A stretch of DNA of 15,000 bases. Source: Actinidia chinensis. Its lineage: Eukaryota; Streptophyta; Magnoliopsida; Ericales; Actinidiaceae. The stretch spans positions 11,404,919 to 11,419,918 of the forward strand of contig CM018904.1 in NCBI GenBank assembly GCA_009663005.1, written 5' to 3'. Position numbers and translations under genes: made by a program. Below, one piece after another: positions 1 to 9,142 of this stretch (position 1 is the first letter of the stretch; every line of letters begins with the position of its first letter). The notes beneath the pieces are model-generated. The model did no database searches. It worked only from the letters and a program-made list of their open reading frames with translations, and was not told where the DNA came from.

Positions 1-284
1 CCATAGCACAAAAGGATCCTCCAAACATTTGCTTTTCCTAGTGCCAGAAGCCTGGACACTATAACCGATTGCCCTCGCTAAGGAAGAGAAGGAAAGAAAT
101 CAAAAGGAAAAGCCTTAAAGGTAACTTGGGATGTTCACCGAAGGAAGCGAAATCAGACAAGAGGAGAGCGAAAAGAGAGGGCTAAATTTTGCCTCAGGGC
201 AAAAAGGGAGAGAGGTAAGTAATTTTGAATACTGAGATGAATTACCTTCTATGAAGGAACTTCAAGATGTCTATGATGAGTATG
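1..284. other. Unassigned A/G-rich left flank
   Basis: Purine-rich sequence with many short runs of GGAAG, GAGAG and AAAGG. The intact LTR on the right (6044-8100) matches the left LTR only from about 285 onward. I found no counterpart of these first 284 bases in that LTR by eye. The stretch is therefore either DNA beyond a truncation point, or an LTR segment too diverged for me to align. No convincing coding frame. Confidence 0.4.
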
Positions 285-725
285 TCGGATGTGGCCGAAA
301 ATCACCGAAAACGGTTCTTGGCGGAGTTTCTTTGGGTCTCTCAACAAAGGAGAGAGACAAGGGAAAAGATGAAAAAGTGAATGAGATGAGAGAGATGGTG
401 GTGATGGGGGCGGGGAGAGTGGGAGGAGGGAACGAGAAAAGGTGAGGTGAGGGGAAGTGTGTGGAGGGAGAAGTCTCATTGGGTATGTTATGGTGTAGTC
501 AACGACTCACACACTAACACTGGTAGAACCCCCACTGTTTTCAAGGGGCCCAAACAATCTAATTCAAACATTTCACATGGGCGTTGGCCCAAAAAACAAG
601 TAATGGGCTTACAGCCCATAAGGCCAATAACAAAATAAAAAATAACTCATATGGCTCATACCTAATAATAAAGTAAGGCGGCCAAAATAATCAAGCCCGA
701 ACATTAAAAATTACCGGACATTACA
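285..725 (-). repeat. Truncated 3' LTR (U3 part)
   Basis: Direct repeat of about 7674-8100. Shared stretches include the GA-rich block, CACACACTAACACT, CCAAACAATCTAATT, ATAACTCATATGGCTCA and the terminal ATTACCGG...ACATACA/ACATTACA. The inner end is CA at 724-725, next to the polypurine tract. Indels and substitutions are frequent, and by eye roughly four fifths of positions agree, so the element is old or the two LTRs come from different copies. The LTR should run about 1.6 kb further left if complete, but similarity stops near 285. Confidence 0.85.
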
Positions 726-742
726 TTCTACCCCCTTTAAAA
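726..742 (-). other. Polypurine tract of the retrotransposon
   Basis: On the minus strand this reads TTTTAAAGGGGGTAGAA directly before the LTR start TGTAATG. An AG-rich tract abutting the 3' LTR is the plus-strand DNA priming site of LTR retrotransposons. The equivalent tract beside the right LTR (8101-8116) is partly mutated. Confidence 0.7.
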
Positions 743-2003
743 GAATTCCGTCCCGGAATTTAAAACAAACCACAATCCACAAAAAGGATGAGGATAAGTG
801 GATTCTAGTCTCTAACTCGTGTGGCTCCCAATGTCGATTCTTCGAGGCCATAGTGCTTCCAAAGACTAACTATCGTAATCTTCTTATCCCGTAGGACGTG
901 ATTTTCAATTCCAGAAATCCAAATCGGTTGCTCTCGTAAGAGTGTCTTGCGCGAGAGCCACTCGTCCCAATCCAAAACGTGTGATGAGCCTGGTTGTACT
1001 TTCGAAGTTATAGACATGTGGAAATATAGGATGAACACCAAAGTTGAGGTGGGAGGGCCAACGATAGGCTACCTCACCAACTTTGTCCAAAATCTGGAAC
1101 GGTCCAATGAAACGCGGTGAAGCTCCCGCCTCTTACCATTAACGATCAAACCTCGACGAGGTGTGAGATCTTGAGAAACACGTGGTAGACAACGATTAAA
1201 AGACAAGGGTCGTTTCTGGCGGACGATTGGTCGTAGACACTTTTGACGACTGTCTGAGCAGTTTAAAATTAATCTCTTCAATGATATACTTTCGACGCGA
1301 TTATCGGTAGTTATCTTGAATAAGTCGGGACCAAATGCGGATTGCTTCTCCAACCTCGGTTCCAACACAACGGATCTACAAGGTCGGCCGTACAAGGCTA
1401 TGAAACGGTGCTATTGACATGCATCGCCTGATAACTGTTGTTGTAGGCGAATTCTTCTAATGGAAGGTGAATCTTCGCAATTGCCCCTAAACCCAGGACA
1501 CAAGTTCGTAAATATACTTCCAAGGTAAATCGTACGCTGGACTGACCGTCCGTCTGCGGATGAAAGCGTGCTAAGCAACCTGAGTACCCATGGTACCTAA
1601 AAGGCTATGCCAAAAGCGTGAAACACAATCGGGATCCACGATCGGCGAAACAATGGAGCCGGAATGCCATGAGATTCACAATCTCCCGAAAATACAATCT
1701 TCCAAGAACATCTACTGAAATCGGTTCACCCTTAATAGGAAGGAAGTGCGCAGAATTTTGTCAAACGGTCGATGATAATCCAAACGGCATCATGCCGGCC
1801 ACGGATCTAGGAAGTGCGGTGACAAACCATAGTGATGTGCTCCCACTTCCACTCGGGAACTCTAGCGGTGAAGTAAACCAGCAGGTCGCTGGTGCTGGAC
1901 CTTGACCTGCGGGAAACGTCAAACAAATAGATACAAAAGCGACAACGGCTCATACCTTCCACCAATACTGACAACGTAGAGTGGTGATACCTCAATTCGT
2001 GGC
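743..2003 (-). pseudogene. Integrase remnant with C-terminal chromodomain-like end (pol 3' part)
   Basis: Minus-strand pieces in several frames line up in the order of a gypsy integrase. At about 1905-2003 is the end of the zinc-binding domain (HHSTL...GMSR). At about 1640-1900 is the core, with VPEWKWEHITM followed by RGRHDAVWIIIDRLTK and YFREIV.L. At about 1400-1600 is the end of the core (LSTLSSADG-like, then EFAYNN-like and LYGRPCRS). At about 1070-1380 the C-terminal domain reads SRQK and KRPLSF and runs into VGEVAYR. At about 805-1000 is SHVLDW, LREQP, VLRDKK, WKHYGLEE, which matches the chromodomain-bearing tail of this family. The first catalytic Asp, expected after ITM, is lost (ITMVC) by what looks like a small deletion. 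The catalytic Glu region has a one-base loss (GQSER expected, frame broken). The N-terminal side is cut by the hAT-like insertion at 2004. Non-functional. Confidence 0.85.
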
Positions 2004-3360
2004 GATAAGGGTCGTCAGGGCTGGGATTGGGCCGGCCCAGGCCCATCTTGATTGGCTGGCCGGGCTTGGGCTAGGCCTGGTGGGCAGACTTGATTGGGTC
2101 AAGGGACTGGGCAGGGCCGGCCCATGGGCCGAAAATATGAGCCAAGCCAGCACATGGGCCTAGACATATGGGCTGAGACTGGGCTTATGGGCCTGGCTTG
2201 GGCCTAAAGCGCCTACGGGCCTGTGTGTAAATAAATTTTTTATTTGTAAATAACAAAAATTTTGATATATATATCGCTACATCGCACACAACGCAAATAC
2301 ATAATGATGACAATCCAATACTGATTCACTTTATTTGTCTTTTCTATTTTAACAGCTGTCTTGCCAAATTTAAAATTAATGGGATAATGAAAGTCCTTTA
2401 TCTGGAATAATAATTCAATTTATTTCATTAGTAATCGATAATTTTTCTCTTTCAATCAAGTACGAACGATAAATTAAATCACTTTATTTTTTCATTGAGA
2501 ATATAACTCACTCTTATCCCTAAAATCTAGACAGTTGTAATTTAAAAAAAATACAAAATGGCATGTTAAAGTCATTCAGTATAGAGTATTATTGATTTAG
2601 ATGAACGAAAAATTAACTTCCGATCAAAGTGTGGTCTTGCAAACATGATCGCCATTATTTTTGAAAAAAACTATAGAAATGAAAGACATGAAAATCGTTA
2701 ATGTTTTAGACGAATATTCAAAAAATCGATCTGCATTACCTTTCAATCATATACATCGAATTTTACTTGGTTTTGAACCAACCTATTGTGTTTATAGGAG
2801 AGGTACGATAGCCAAATAAATCGCCCAAACACAATTATAACGATCCAAATCTTGCACTTTTTTTTCTGCTGTTTTAATCACTCTCACAATTGAGGAAATC
2901 TATGGTATTGAAAAACGCTTCATTGGACTATCTGATCATTAAAAATTTAAAACATTATATGCTTCGATCAAGTACACAGTGAATAAGTTAATTTATTTAA
3001 ATTTTTTATGGAGTATAAAAATTCACTCACAGTACAATATTAGACGGTTAATTCAAAGAAAAATCGTCTTAAGACCCCTTTAAGATTATTGAATTGTTTC
3101 CCATATTTGAAATAATCAACAACCATATTATCGTGTGTCAGGCCCGCCAAGGTGGGCTGTGGGTCGGGCCATGGGCCGGGCTTAAGGTGGGCCGTGGGCC
3201 GGGCCGTCAAGGTGGGCCGTGGGCCAGAGCCGTGGGCCGACCACTGGGCTTAAAACTTGAGCCCAGGTCCAGCCCATACTATCCTGGCTGGGCCGGCTGG
3301 GCCATGGGCTAGGGCCGGGCCTGGGCCAACCATGAGCCGTGGGCTTTTTGATGAGGCTTA
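2004..3360. mobile_element. hAT-like non-autonomous DNA transposon nested in the retrotransposon
   Basis: Two blocks rich in GGGCC/GGCCC (about 2018-2225 and 3138-3345) face each other around an AT-rich core (about 2230-3135). Subterminal GGGCC clusters of this kind are known from many plant hAT elements. The outer bases on the left, TAAGGGTCGTCA (2006-2017), match those on the right read inversely, TAAGCCTCATCA, at 9 of 12 positions. The flanks are TTCGTGGC (1996-2003) and TTCGTGCC (3361-3368), an 8-bp direct repeat with one mismatch, the size hAT elements make. No transposase motif is visible in the core, so it would have moved with help from another element. The exact ends could be off by a few bases. 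Removing it rejoins integrase sequence on the minus strand. Confidence 0.72.
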
Positions 3361-3368
3361 TTCGTGCC

Positions 3369-4240
3369 TCCTAGGCGCCACTGCTAATCGAAAATGATGA
3401 AAGCACTCAAAATGATCGCGTAGGGCTTAACGGACCAAACGGTCTACTTTGCACCCAAAACCCAAATCTGGACTAAAAGTCCGCAACCATCCATTGCCTC
3501 GTCACTAGTAACAAGTGCGAAAGGAAAAGCTGGCCTCACTGTCAGACTGGGTGCCTCTTAAGTACTCGGTTCAAAAGTGTCAGCTGGACGACTAAGGTGA
3601 ATAACTTAGCATGAGCGCTGACCATTGACCTCAAGGTCGACTCTCCAAATTGCTGTAACATCTTCTACCGTGAATGGCTAGAAAAGTCGCAGTGCTGCGA
3701 GGTTTCCTGCTAAGGTCGTCGGCCACAACGTTGGCCTTCCCCTTTGATACAATAACTTCCAAGTCGTATTCTTCAGATACTCTATCCACCGTCTCTGACT
3801 TAGGATTTAAACTCTCTGCGTGAAAATGTACTTGAGGCTCTTGTGGTCGGAAAAGACTTCAAACTTCTCGCCATAAGATAATTCCTCTAACTCTTCAAAG
3901 CAAAAACAACGGGTGCAAGTTCCAAATCATGAGGCGGGTAGTTCTTCTCGTGTGGCTTCAATTGCTGAAGCGACACTACACCTTACCCTCTTGCATCAAA
4001 ACGCAACCTAGCCCATCGTGAGAATGCATCACAATACCGGCATAACCCCACTCTCTAGTAGGAATAACCAAAATAGGTTCTATCGTCAATCTCGTCTCAA
4101 CGTTTGGAATGCTCGCTCACACGCTTCATCCCAAGCAAATTTGTGTGTACCCTTTCGTGTGAGTCCGTCATCAGCATCGCTAACCGTGAGAAATTCGAAC
4201 AAAACGTCGATAGTAACCCGCGAGTCCTAAAAAAACTACG
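3369..4240 (-). pseudogene. RNase H remnant and RNase H-integrase linker
   Basis: On the minus strand, FLGLAGYYRRF (about 4201-4233) marks the end of the RT connection. FEVFSDHKSLKYIFTQ followed by SQRRWIEYL (about 3770-3880) and GKANVVADDLSRK (3703-3741) are near-exact gypsy RNase H hallmarks. The first two fall in one frame but with a stop after FTQRV. From about 3369 to 3700 is the linker leading to the integrase zinc finger, which I could not read in a continuous frame. RNase H in these elements removes RNA from the RNA/DNA hybrid during reverse transcription. The motif Asp in SDHK is present but the frame is broken, so this is inactive. Confidence 0.82.
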
Positions 4241-5185
4241 GACTTAAAGGACATTATTGGGTGCTTGCAATCCATAACTGCTTCGTACTTCAAAGGAATC
4301 AACTGCAACTCCATCACCTGAAAACACATGGCCAGGAACTTGACTTCCGGAGGCCAGAAATAACAACTTTGAATATTTCGCGTAAAGGTGGTGGTCACTC
4401 CTCAAGTCTACAAAATAATGATGGAAGTATTGTTGTTGCATAGGTGTCCCGCCGAACGTACGGCGAGTAGATAAGATGATGCTCGATCGATAGAGACAAT
4501 CACGCAAATGATCTAGAAAGGGGACTGAAGATTGCGTTATCCAAACCATTGAAAGCGGCTGGCGCATGTCACACAACCAGAAAACTGCATAACTAGGAAC
4601 TCATAGTGTTGCCCCCCACAACGAGAAACGAAAAGCGGTCTTTGGAGAGTTTCTGCCTCGTGGAACTGTCTTAATACGATGTGGTAGCCACAGTTCTCAA
4701 TCACAATCATTTGAAAAAGCATTGTGTGCGCACCCAAGGAGTTGGTCAAGTAAGTCGTCGATCCTCGAAAGTGATACTTGTTCTGATAATAACTCAATTT
4801 AACTTGCGATAAGCGATGCACAAACACAATGATCCATCTTTCTTCCTTACAAAAAGGAATGGGTTGCTCCCCACGGTAAGCACTAGGTCGAATGATCCTG
4901 TGCTAAGAAAATTTCAATCATGAGTCTCAAGCTCTCTCCCTTCTGTCGGAGCCATGTGTAGGCAGGTACGGAAATAGGCATCGTGCCTGGAGCTAAATCA
5001 ATCCTGAACTCGATATCCCGAATAGCGGCAATCCTGGTAGATCCTCTGAAAGACGTCCGCATATCACAAACAATAGGAGGGAGCTCATCAAAGAGCACGT
5101 TCGCCACTCTAGGCCCACAAACTAGCCAAGTACCCTGTGATACACCTTCTACTACACAAATGGTGTAAAGATGCATATCGGGAAG
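4241..5185 (-). pseudogene. Reverse transcriptase remnant
   Basis: The N-terminal part at about 4960-5180 reads RDIEFRIDLAPGTMPIS on the minus strand, the usual entry into a gypsy RT. Then come NKYHFRGSTTYLTNSLGA (finger and palm start), GYHI and HYEFLVMQF (4582-4608). Next is a damaged version of the catalytic YxDD/FIDD block near 4475-4495, where VSID is followed by a frameshift and the second Asp is lost. Last are HHLYAKYSKLLF and VPGHVFSGDGVAVD (about 4290-4400). The pieces fall in at least three frames. The domain would copy the element's RNA into DNA; with the catalytic block disrupted it cannot. Confidence 0.85.
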
Positions 5186-5229
5186 TCAAACGGCTCACCC
5201 ACAAAGCAAAAGGAATCCCCGGAAGGGAT

Positions 5230-5510
5230 GGTGATAGTGATCCCTCTCCGGAAGCAGTCAACAATACCCGATTAGAACAAGCCAATCCATGCCAAGGATA
5301 ATGTCAAAAACCTTAACATATCCATAACAATGGATCGGCATAATGCGGCGTCAGCTATCATAAGCACACAACCACGAATACTCGATTCAAAGGAACCATA
5401 CCTCCAACGGGAGTTTCTACCAAGAGCGTAAAATCTAGCAAGTCTACCTTAATCCCTACGTGGCTTATGGCTCGACCCCCAGGCTCTAAACTGGAGCTCG
5501 GCCCCTAACA
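5230..5510 (-). pseudogene. Retropepsin-like protease remnant
   Basis: On the minus strand, SHVGIKVDLLDFTLLVETP followed by VGGMVPLNRV (about 5360-5475) and then FDIILGMDWL (about 5279-5308) follow the pattern of gypsy aspartic proteases, where a hydrophobic strand and ETPVGG precede the conserved ILGMDWL. Several frameshifts separate the parts. The active-site D-T/S-G with following HSF expected further upstream is not visible, so either it was deleted or the sequence past about 5510 is no longer homologous. Confidence 0.72.
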
Positions 5511-6028
5511 CGGCTCCATAGCGTCTCGCAGATTAGGCGCATAGCTATACGAAATAGCAACATGCCAAAACACTTAACTAACCTAGCAAGAAGTTGTAAA
5601 TAAATCGCATATATATAAACTTTATGCATTTCGTGTTATAAGCCATAGGGGTGTAACACATAGCAATAAGTAGGTAAACACTCAACACATAGGCATGAAA
5701 TACTTAGCAAGTAAACTGTTTTTTCAGCACATCAACACTAGTTTGTTACAAACAACCATGAATAACTTCACCAATCGATATTCAAAACTTAACCAAACGA
5801 GACTTGTACGTCGAGCGAATAAGCCAAACAAGGAAACCTTCATATATATTACCTTATAGTCTTCCCAATTAAATTCTAAATTACAAGTCGAATAAATTAG
5901 ACACACACACAAAAAAATATTAATTCCACTTAGCAACTCCATCCTATTTACCGTATTGCAACATACAGCCATGCGAAAACAAATAAACCACAAAGAATCC
6001 CATAGTACCAAGGTATTGAAACCGGTAT
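5511..6028 (-). other. Leader or residual gag region, no gag recognisable
   Basis: Between the primer-binding site and the protease there are only about 0.5 kb, AT-rich and stop-rich on the minus strand. A gag with its CCHC zinc knuckle would normally need roughly 1 kb or more here. No CX2CX4HX4C pattern is visible. The best reading is that most of gag has been deleted. The 95-codon open frame at 5724-6011 on the minus strand shows no gag features and is probably chance. Confidence 0.55.
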
Positions 6029-6041
6029 GTTCTGATTACCA
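6029..6041 (-). other. Primer-binding site, initiator tRNA-Met type
   Basis: The minus strand reads TGGTAATCAGAAC two bases after the LTR end. This equals the common plant primer-binding site TGGTATCAGAGC (complement of the 3' end of initiator tRNA-Met) with one inserted A and one change. It fixes the LTR end at 6044 and the direction of the element. Confidence 0.78.
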
Positions 6042-6043
6042 TC

Positions 6044-8100
6044 TGTCGCGCCCCAAAATTCCATACCACGGGGAGAGGTACCCAAAGTAAAGAATGCGAA
6101 AAAGGGTTCCTCGTGGACCGATCATAAGTGTAAAATTAAAGGGAATGCCTACGTGACACACGTTGAAAAGTCAAAGGTTCAAGAGATTGAAAAGGGTACT
6201 AACAAAAAAAAATTTTTTTTTTAAAATTGAATGGGTTTTCAGAACAAAAAACTGAACCGATTAAAAAAAAACGTATCCAATTTTTGAAGAATCAGTTCAG
6301 AAATAAAAATTGAACCAGTTAGGTTAGATCAGTAGCCTATTTTCAAAACTGACCGCGTTCAGAAGCAAAATTGAACCGGTTCGGCTAGATCACTAAGCCT
6401 GTTTCACTGGTACATTTAGGTCAACATGATGGATACGGGTCCAATACAACAATATCTATTAAAAAAGGGTTATTCCCTGGCCGGAATACATTATCCTTAA
6501 TACGAGTTCATTACACATTGAATAAAAAAGGTTTAGCATAACCCAACACAAATACATGTAATAAATGTACATTCCAACCTTTCTAAGGTTCTAAATTACC
6601 AAAGGATTACCATGCTCTTCACTTAAATTATAAAAATGGATTTCAATGAAACTAAGTCCAAAAGGGGACATCTTCAAAATGACCTACATACGGTCTCTGT
6701 CAAGACGGGCCCTTGCCCTCCTTTTCACTTGCGTTGAAAGTTGTTTTGTTTGTTTGATAAGCACGACGGCTTAGTAGAATAAATTGTAAAAAGGTCATAC
6801 CATCTCTAAAATATGAAAATGGGAATGAAGTGCAATGATGATCCACCAAGGCAATGTAACTAGCCAAAGGCTTACATGAATAGGGCCACCCATTCACACA
6901 CACTCTCAACACCGGAATATGGGCCACCCACATAAGGAGCGTAGATGAAAACAATCCCCAGGAGCTAATCGGAGTAAGATTTGAGTGAATGTTATTAGGG
7001 AGGCAATTCCGCCCTTTTCCTTACAACCACCACCCACATTCGGAATTTCAGCCTTGGTACCCCTCCCTAGAGGAGTACCTTCCATCAGTGTATCCCGCCC
7101 AATATATGTAAAAGCCCGAAAAGGCCACAATGATGCATGATATGGTTCATATCAATGCAAATCAATAATCAATGCTCAAAGCATAATATACATCAAGTGA
7201 ATTATAAATAATTAAAGTTTCATAATACTCCAACATTTCAACAATTTAATAAACTATTCAATCAGAAAAAAAAGTCTCTAACGTCTTAGCGTATCAAATA
7301 TGGGATGGCTCTCTACCAAGCAACTAACACAAAAATTGGATTAATCACACAAACAATAACTTCATTATTTCGAAATCAATCCATTTTGACGCACAAATTA
7401 TTTCATCAAACACATGGTACGCATTATGAAGGCCATACTATGGTTTCCTAAACATGCAATTTTTCTAGGTTTTCTTAGTACCAAATATCCACGAAAATTG
7501 TATTCTAACAACAAATCAATCTATAGTCATAATAATTAAAGATAATATGGCATTAATATAATAATCAAATATCTCTTGAAGAAAAGAATTTTTAAAAAAA
7601 ACGGAGAGCCAAACAGACCTAGCGAATCCCAATCGGTGAAATCGAAACGGTGATCAACTTCGTGCTTGCCGAAAGTCGGATGTAATCGAAAAGTTGCCGG
7701 AAACATGTTGCTTTGGCCAGAGTTTTTGGGTCTTCTCAACAAGGAGAGAGGAAAGGGAAAAGACGTAAAGTGAGAGAGAGAGATGGTTGTGCTTTGGGGG
7801 AGTGGGAGAGAGAGAGGGAAAAGGTGATGTGAGGGGACGTGTGTAGGAAAGTCTCATTGGTATTTCTATGGTGTATAACACTCACACACTAACACTAGTA
7901 AACCCCACTTTTTTTCAATTGGCCAAACAATCTAATTTTCAAAATTTCACATGGGTTTTGACCCAAATAAACAAGTAATGGGCTAGCCCAAAAGGCCAAT
8001 AACAAATTAAACATAACTCATATGGCTCAAATGCCCAATAATAAAAAAGGGGTCGCCCAAAATAGCTCAAGCCCGAAAATAAAATTACCGAAAACATACA
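6044..8100 (-). repeat. Complete LTR (5' LTR of the internal region to its left)
   Basis: It begins TGTCGCGCC at 6044 and ends CATACA at 8100 on the plus strand, so it has the TG...CA ends of an LTR. It is bounded by a primer-binding site on one side and a polypurine-like tract on the other. Length is about 2057 bp. The part from about 7674 to 8100 repeats 285-725. It contains imperfect tandem repeats at 6238-6415 and a GA-rich block near 7740-7825. The open frames within it at 6700-7130 and 7536-7881 look like chance. Having a primer-binding site on its left and pol sequence on its right, it acts as a junction LTR between two internal regions. Confidence 0.82.
6238..6415. repeat. Degenerate about 60-bp tandem repeat in the LTR (3 copies)
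   Basis: Units start at 6238, 6296 and 6358 with TTCAGAA, followed by AAAATTGAACC(A/G)GTT-like sequence. Units 2 and 3 also share GGTTAGATCA/GGCTAGATCA, then AGCCT. Spacings are 58 and 62 bases. The third unit contains the 10-base palindrome GAACCGGTTC. Diverged copies within an LTR can be spaced regulatory sites or just replication slippage; the sequence alone does not decide. Confidence 0.65.
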
Positions 8101-8446
8101 TTCTACCCCGTTAAAAAGAATCCGTCCAAATTTAGAACAAAGCGCAATCTACGGGAAAAAATGAGGATAACGTGATCTAGTCTCAACTCGTCTTCCCACT
8201 GTCGATTCTTCGACGCACATGGTGCTTCCAAAGCACTCTCACTAAGTAATCTTCTGTGCCCCGTTAGGACATGATTTTTCGATTCCAGACTCCGAATCGG
8301 TGCTCCTAGTAAGGAAGGTTCTTACTCGAGAGCCAAATATGTCCAATCTAAAACGGTGATGATTCCCCCCCCCCCCCAGGTTGTACTTTCGAAAGATAGA
8401 CAGTGGAATATAGGGTGAAAACCCGAAAGTTGAGGTGGGAGGGCCA
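8101..8446 (-). pseudogene. Second pol C-terminal fragment, upstream of the right LTR
   Basis: Minus-strand similarity to 726-1071. It includes the tract next to the LTR, the block shared with SRKTLLREQP, the SHVLDW region and then GGCCCTCCCACCTCAACTTT, which reads WPSHLNF as in the left copy. A run of 13 C residues (8365-8377) replaces the short GAGCCTGG of the left copy and shifts the frame. Similarity to the left copy stops abruptly at about 8446, inside the end of the integrase C-terminal domain. Confidence 0.8.
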
Positions 8447-9068
8447 AGTTGAATCCGAAGTCTTTTTGGAGGTGCCTAAGAAGTTCTGGATCAACCCATA
8501 TACGGTCCCGGGTTCAGAAAATGGAGGTGTGTGCGCTAGAATGAAGTCGTGGATCGCCGTTGCCCTGTTCTGATTAGAGAGAAGAAGCTGGGAAATGACT
8601 CGAATTGGCGATTCTACCTTGATCTTTTTTTGGAGAACACTAATTCGACTATATATTGGTGGGTTTGGATTCATTTGAATTGTTGATTTTCACAGTATTT
8701 TCAGTCTCAGTATCAATGTTCTAATTGTGCTTCTGCTATTTCTATGTGGAGTATTCAGGCTATCTGTGAATAATTTTAGGTTTCTTCTTTTTTAGCTTGT
8801 TGTTAGGTTTCTTCTAATGGCTTTTACTTTACTTTGTGCTCTATTTTAGAGAACGGGTTTTGTGTGGTTTGGATCCACATTATTGTGATTTAGATTTAAT
8901 GTGAGTGAGTTAGCTTTGAATTGGTTATGGTGTGTTGATGGTGAACTTACCACTTTTATTAGTCTTGGCACTTCTTCTTCTCACTGTCAGAATATGTGTG
9001 TTTTTCTTTATTAGAAGTTCTTTTAGGTTATTGACTTTTTTTTAATGTCCATATGGTTGCTCTGCTAG
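8447..9068 (+). other. Non-retroviral block, intron-like, possible Helitron-captured sequence
   Basis: No similarity to the retrotransposon. The first part (8448-8573) has a 41-codon open frame to TGA on the plus strand, reading FLEVPKKFWINPYTVPG. An overlapping minus-strand frame (to 8674) is equally open, so neither is trustworthy. From about 8690 the sequence is T-rich with many TTTCTT, TTTTAG and TTTAGG words, the texture of a plant intron or untranslated region. It ends in a plausible acceptor at 9067-9068. Unidentified. Confidence 0.35.
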
Positions 9069-9142
9069 GATTTCGCCAATTTAGTTTTTGATCTCTGTGG
9101 TGTTGCGAGTGGGATCCTATCCTTGAGGGAGCGCAAGCGATG
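9069..9142 (+). pseudogene. Exon-like segment with splice signals, product unknown
   Basis: An AG acceptor (CTGCTAG, 9062-9068) follows a T-rich tract. The next 74 bases are open, and a strong donor GTGAGT starts at 9143. The reading is DFANLVFDLCGVASGILSL and then RERKR, a composition like real protein (amphipathic, then basic). I do not recognise the family. The putative splice to AG at 9372 would hit a stop after seven codons, so if it was an exon it now looks like an isolated capture. It lies upstream of the Helitron-like 3' end at 9806 and in the same direction, which fits gene-fragment capture, but this is inference. Confidence 0.4.

Larger units (their letters stand above)
285..8100 (-). 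mobile_element. Degenerate Ty3/gypsy chromovirus-type LTR retrotransposon (LTR to LTR)
   Basis: Read on the minus strand the order is LTR (8100-6044), primer-binding site, leader, protease, reverse transcriptase, RNase H, integrase with a C-terminal chromodomain-like region, polypurine tract, truncated LTR. PR-RT-RH-IN is the Ty3/gypsy order. Motifs seen in pieces include ILGMDW (protease), HYEFLVM and FLGLAGYYRRF (RT and its end), SDHKSLKY and GKANVVAD (RNase H), and PEWKWEHITM and VGEVAYR (integrase). These fit plant chromoviruses of the Tekay/Del/Reina type as I know them; the exact clade is inference. No recognisable gag remains. Stops and frameshifts occur in every domain, so the copy is dead. 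An hAT-like element of about 1.36 kb interrupts the integrase region. A further pol fragment lies upstream of the right LTR (8101-8446), so the structure is not a simple single insertion. Confidence 0.88.

Noticed and set aside
249..638. Open frames on both strands in the left GA-rich block
   Set aside because: They lie in the LTR remnant, overlap on opposite strands and have low-complexity residue composition caused by GA/CT runs.
1981..2163. Gly/Leu/Trp-rich open frame
   Set aside because: It is the direct translation of GGGCC-type subterminal repeats of the hAT-like element, not a protein. The same holds for the frame at 3094-3312.
4018..4443. Plus-strand open frames opposite the RT/RNase H region
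   Set aside because: The minus strand carries clear pol motifs here (FLGLAGYYRRF, HHLYAKYSK), so the plus-strand frames are shadows.
4983..5168. Plus-strand 61-codon frame opposite the RT start
   Set aside because: Shadow of RDIEFRIDLAPGTMPIS on the minus strand.
5724..6011. 95-codon minus-strand frame as gag
   Set aside because: Its position fits gag, but it is Cys/Phe/Leu-rich without zinc knuckle or capsid-like pattern and is too short.
6700..7130. Two minus-strand frames as genes within the LTR
   Set aside because: They lie inside an LTR with matching ends, overlap each other and lack any recognisable domain.
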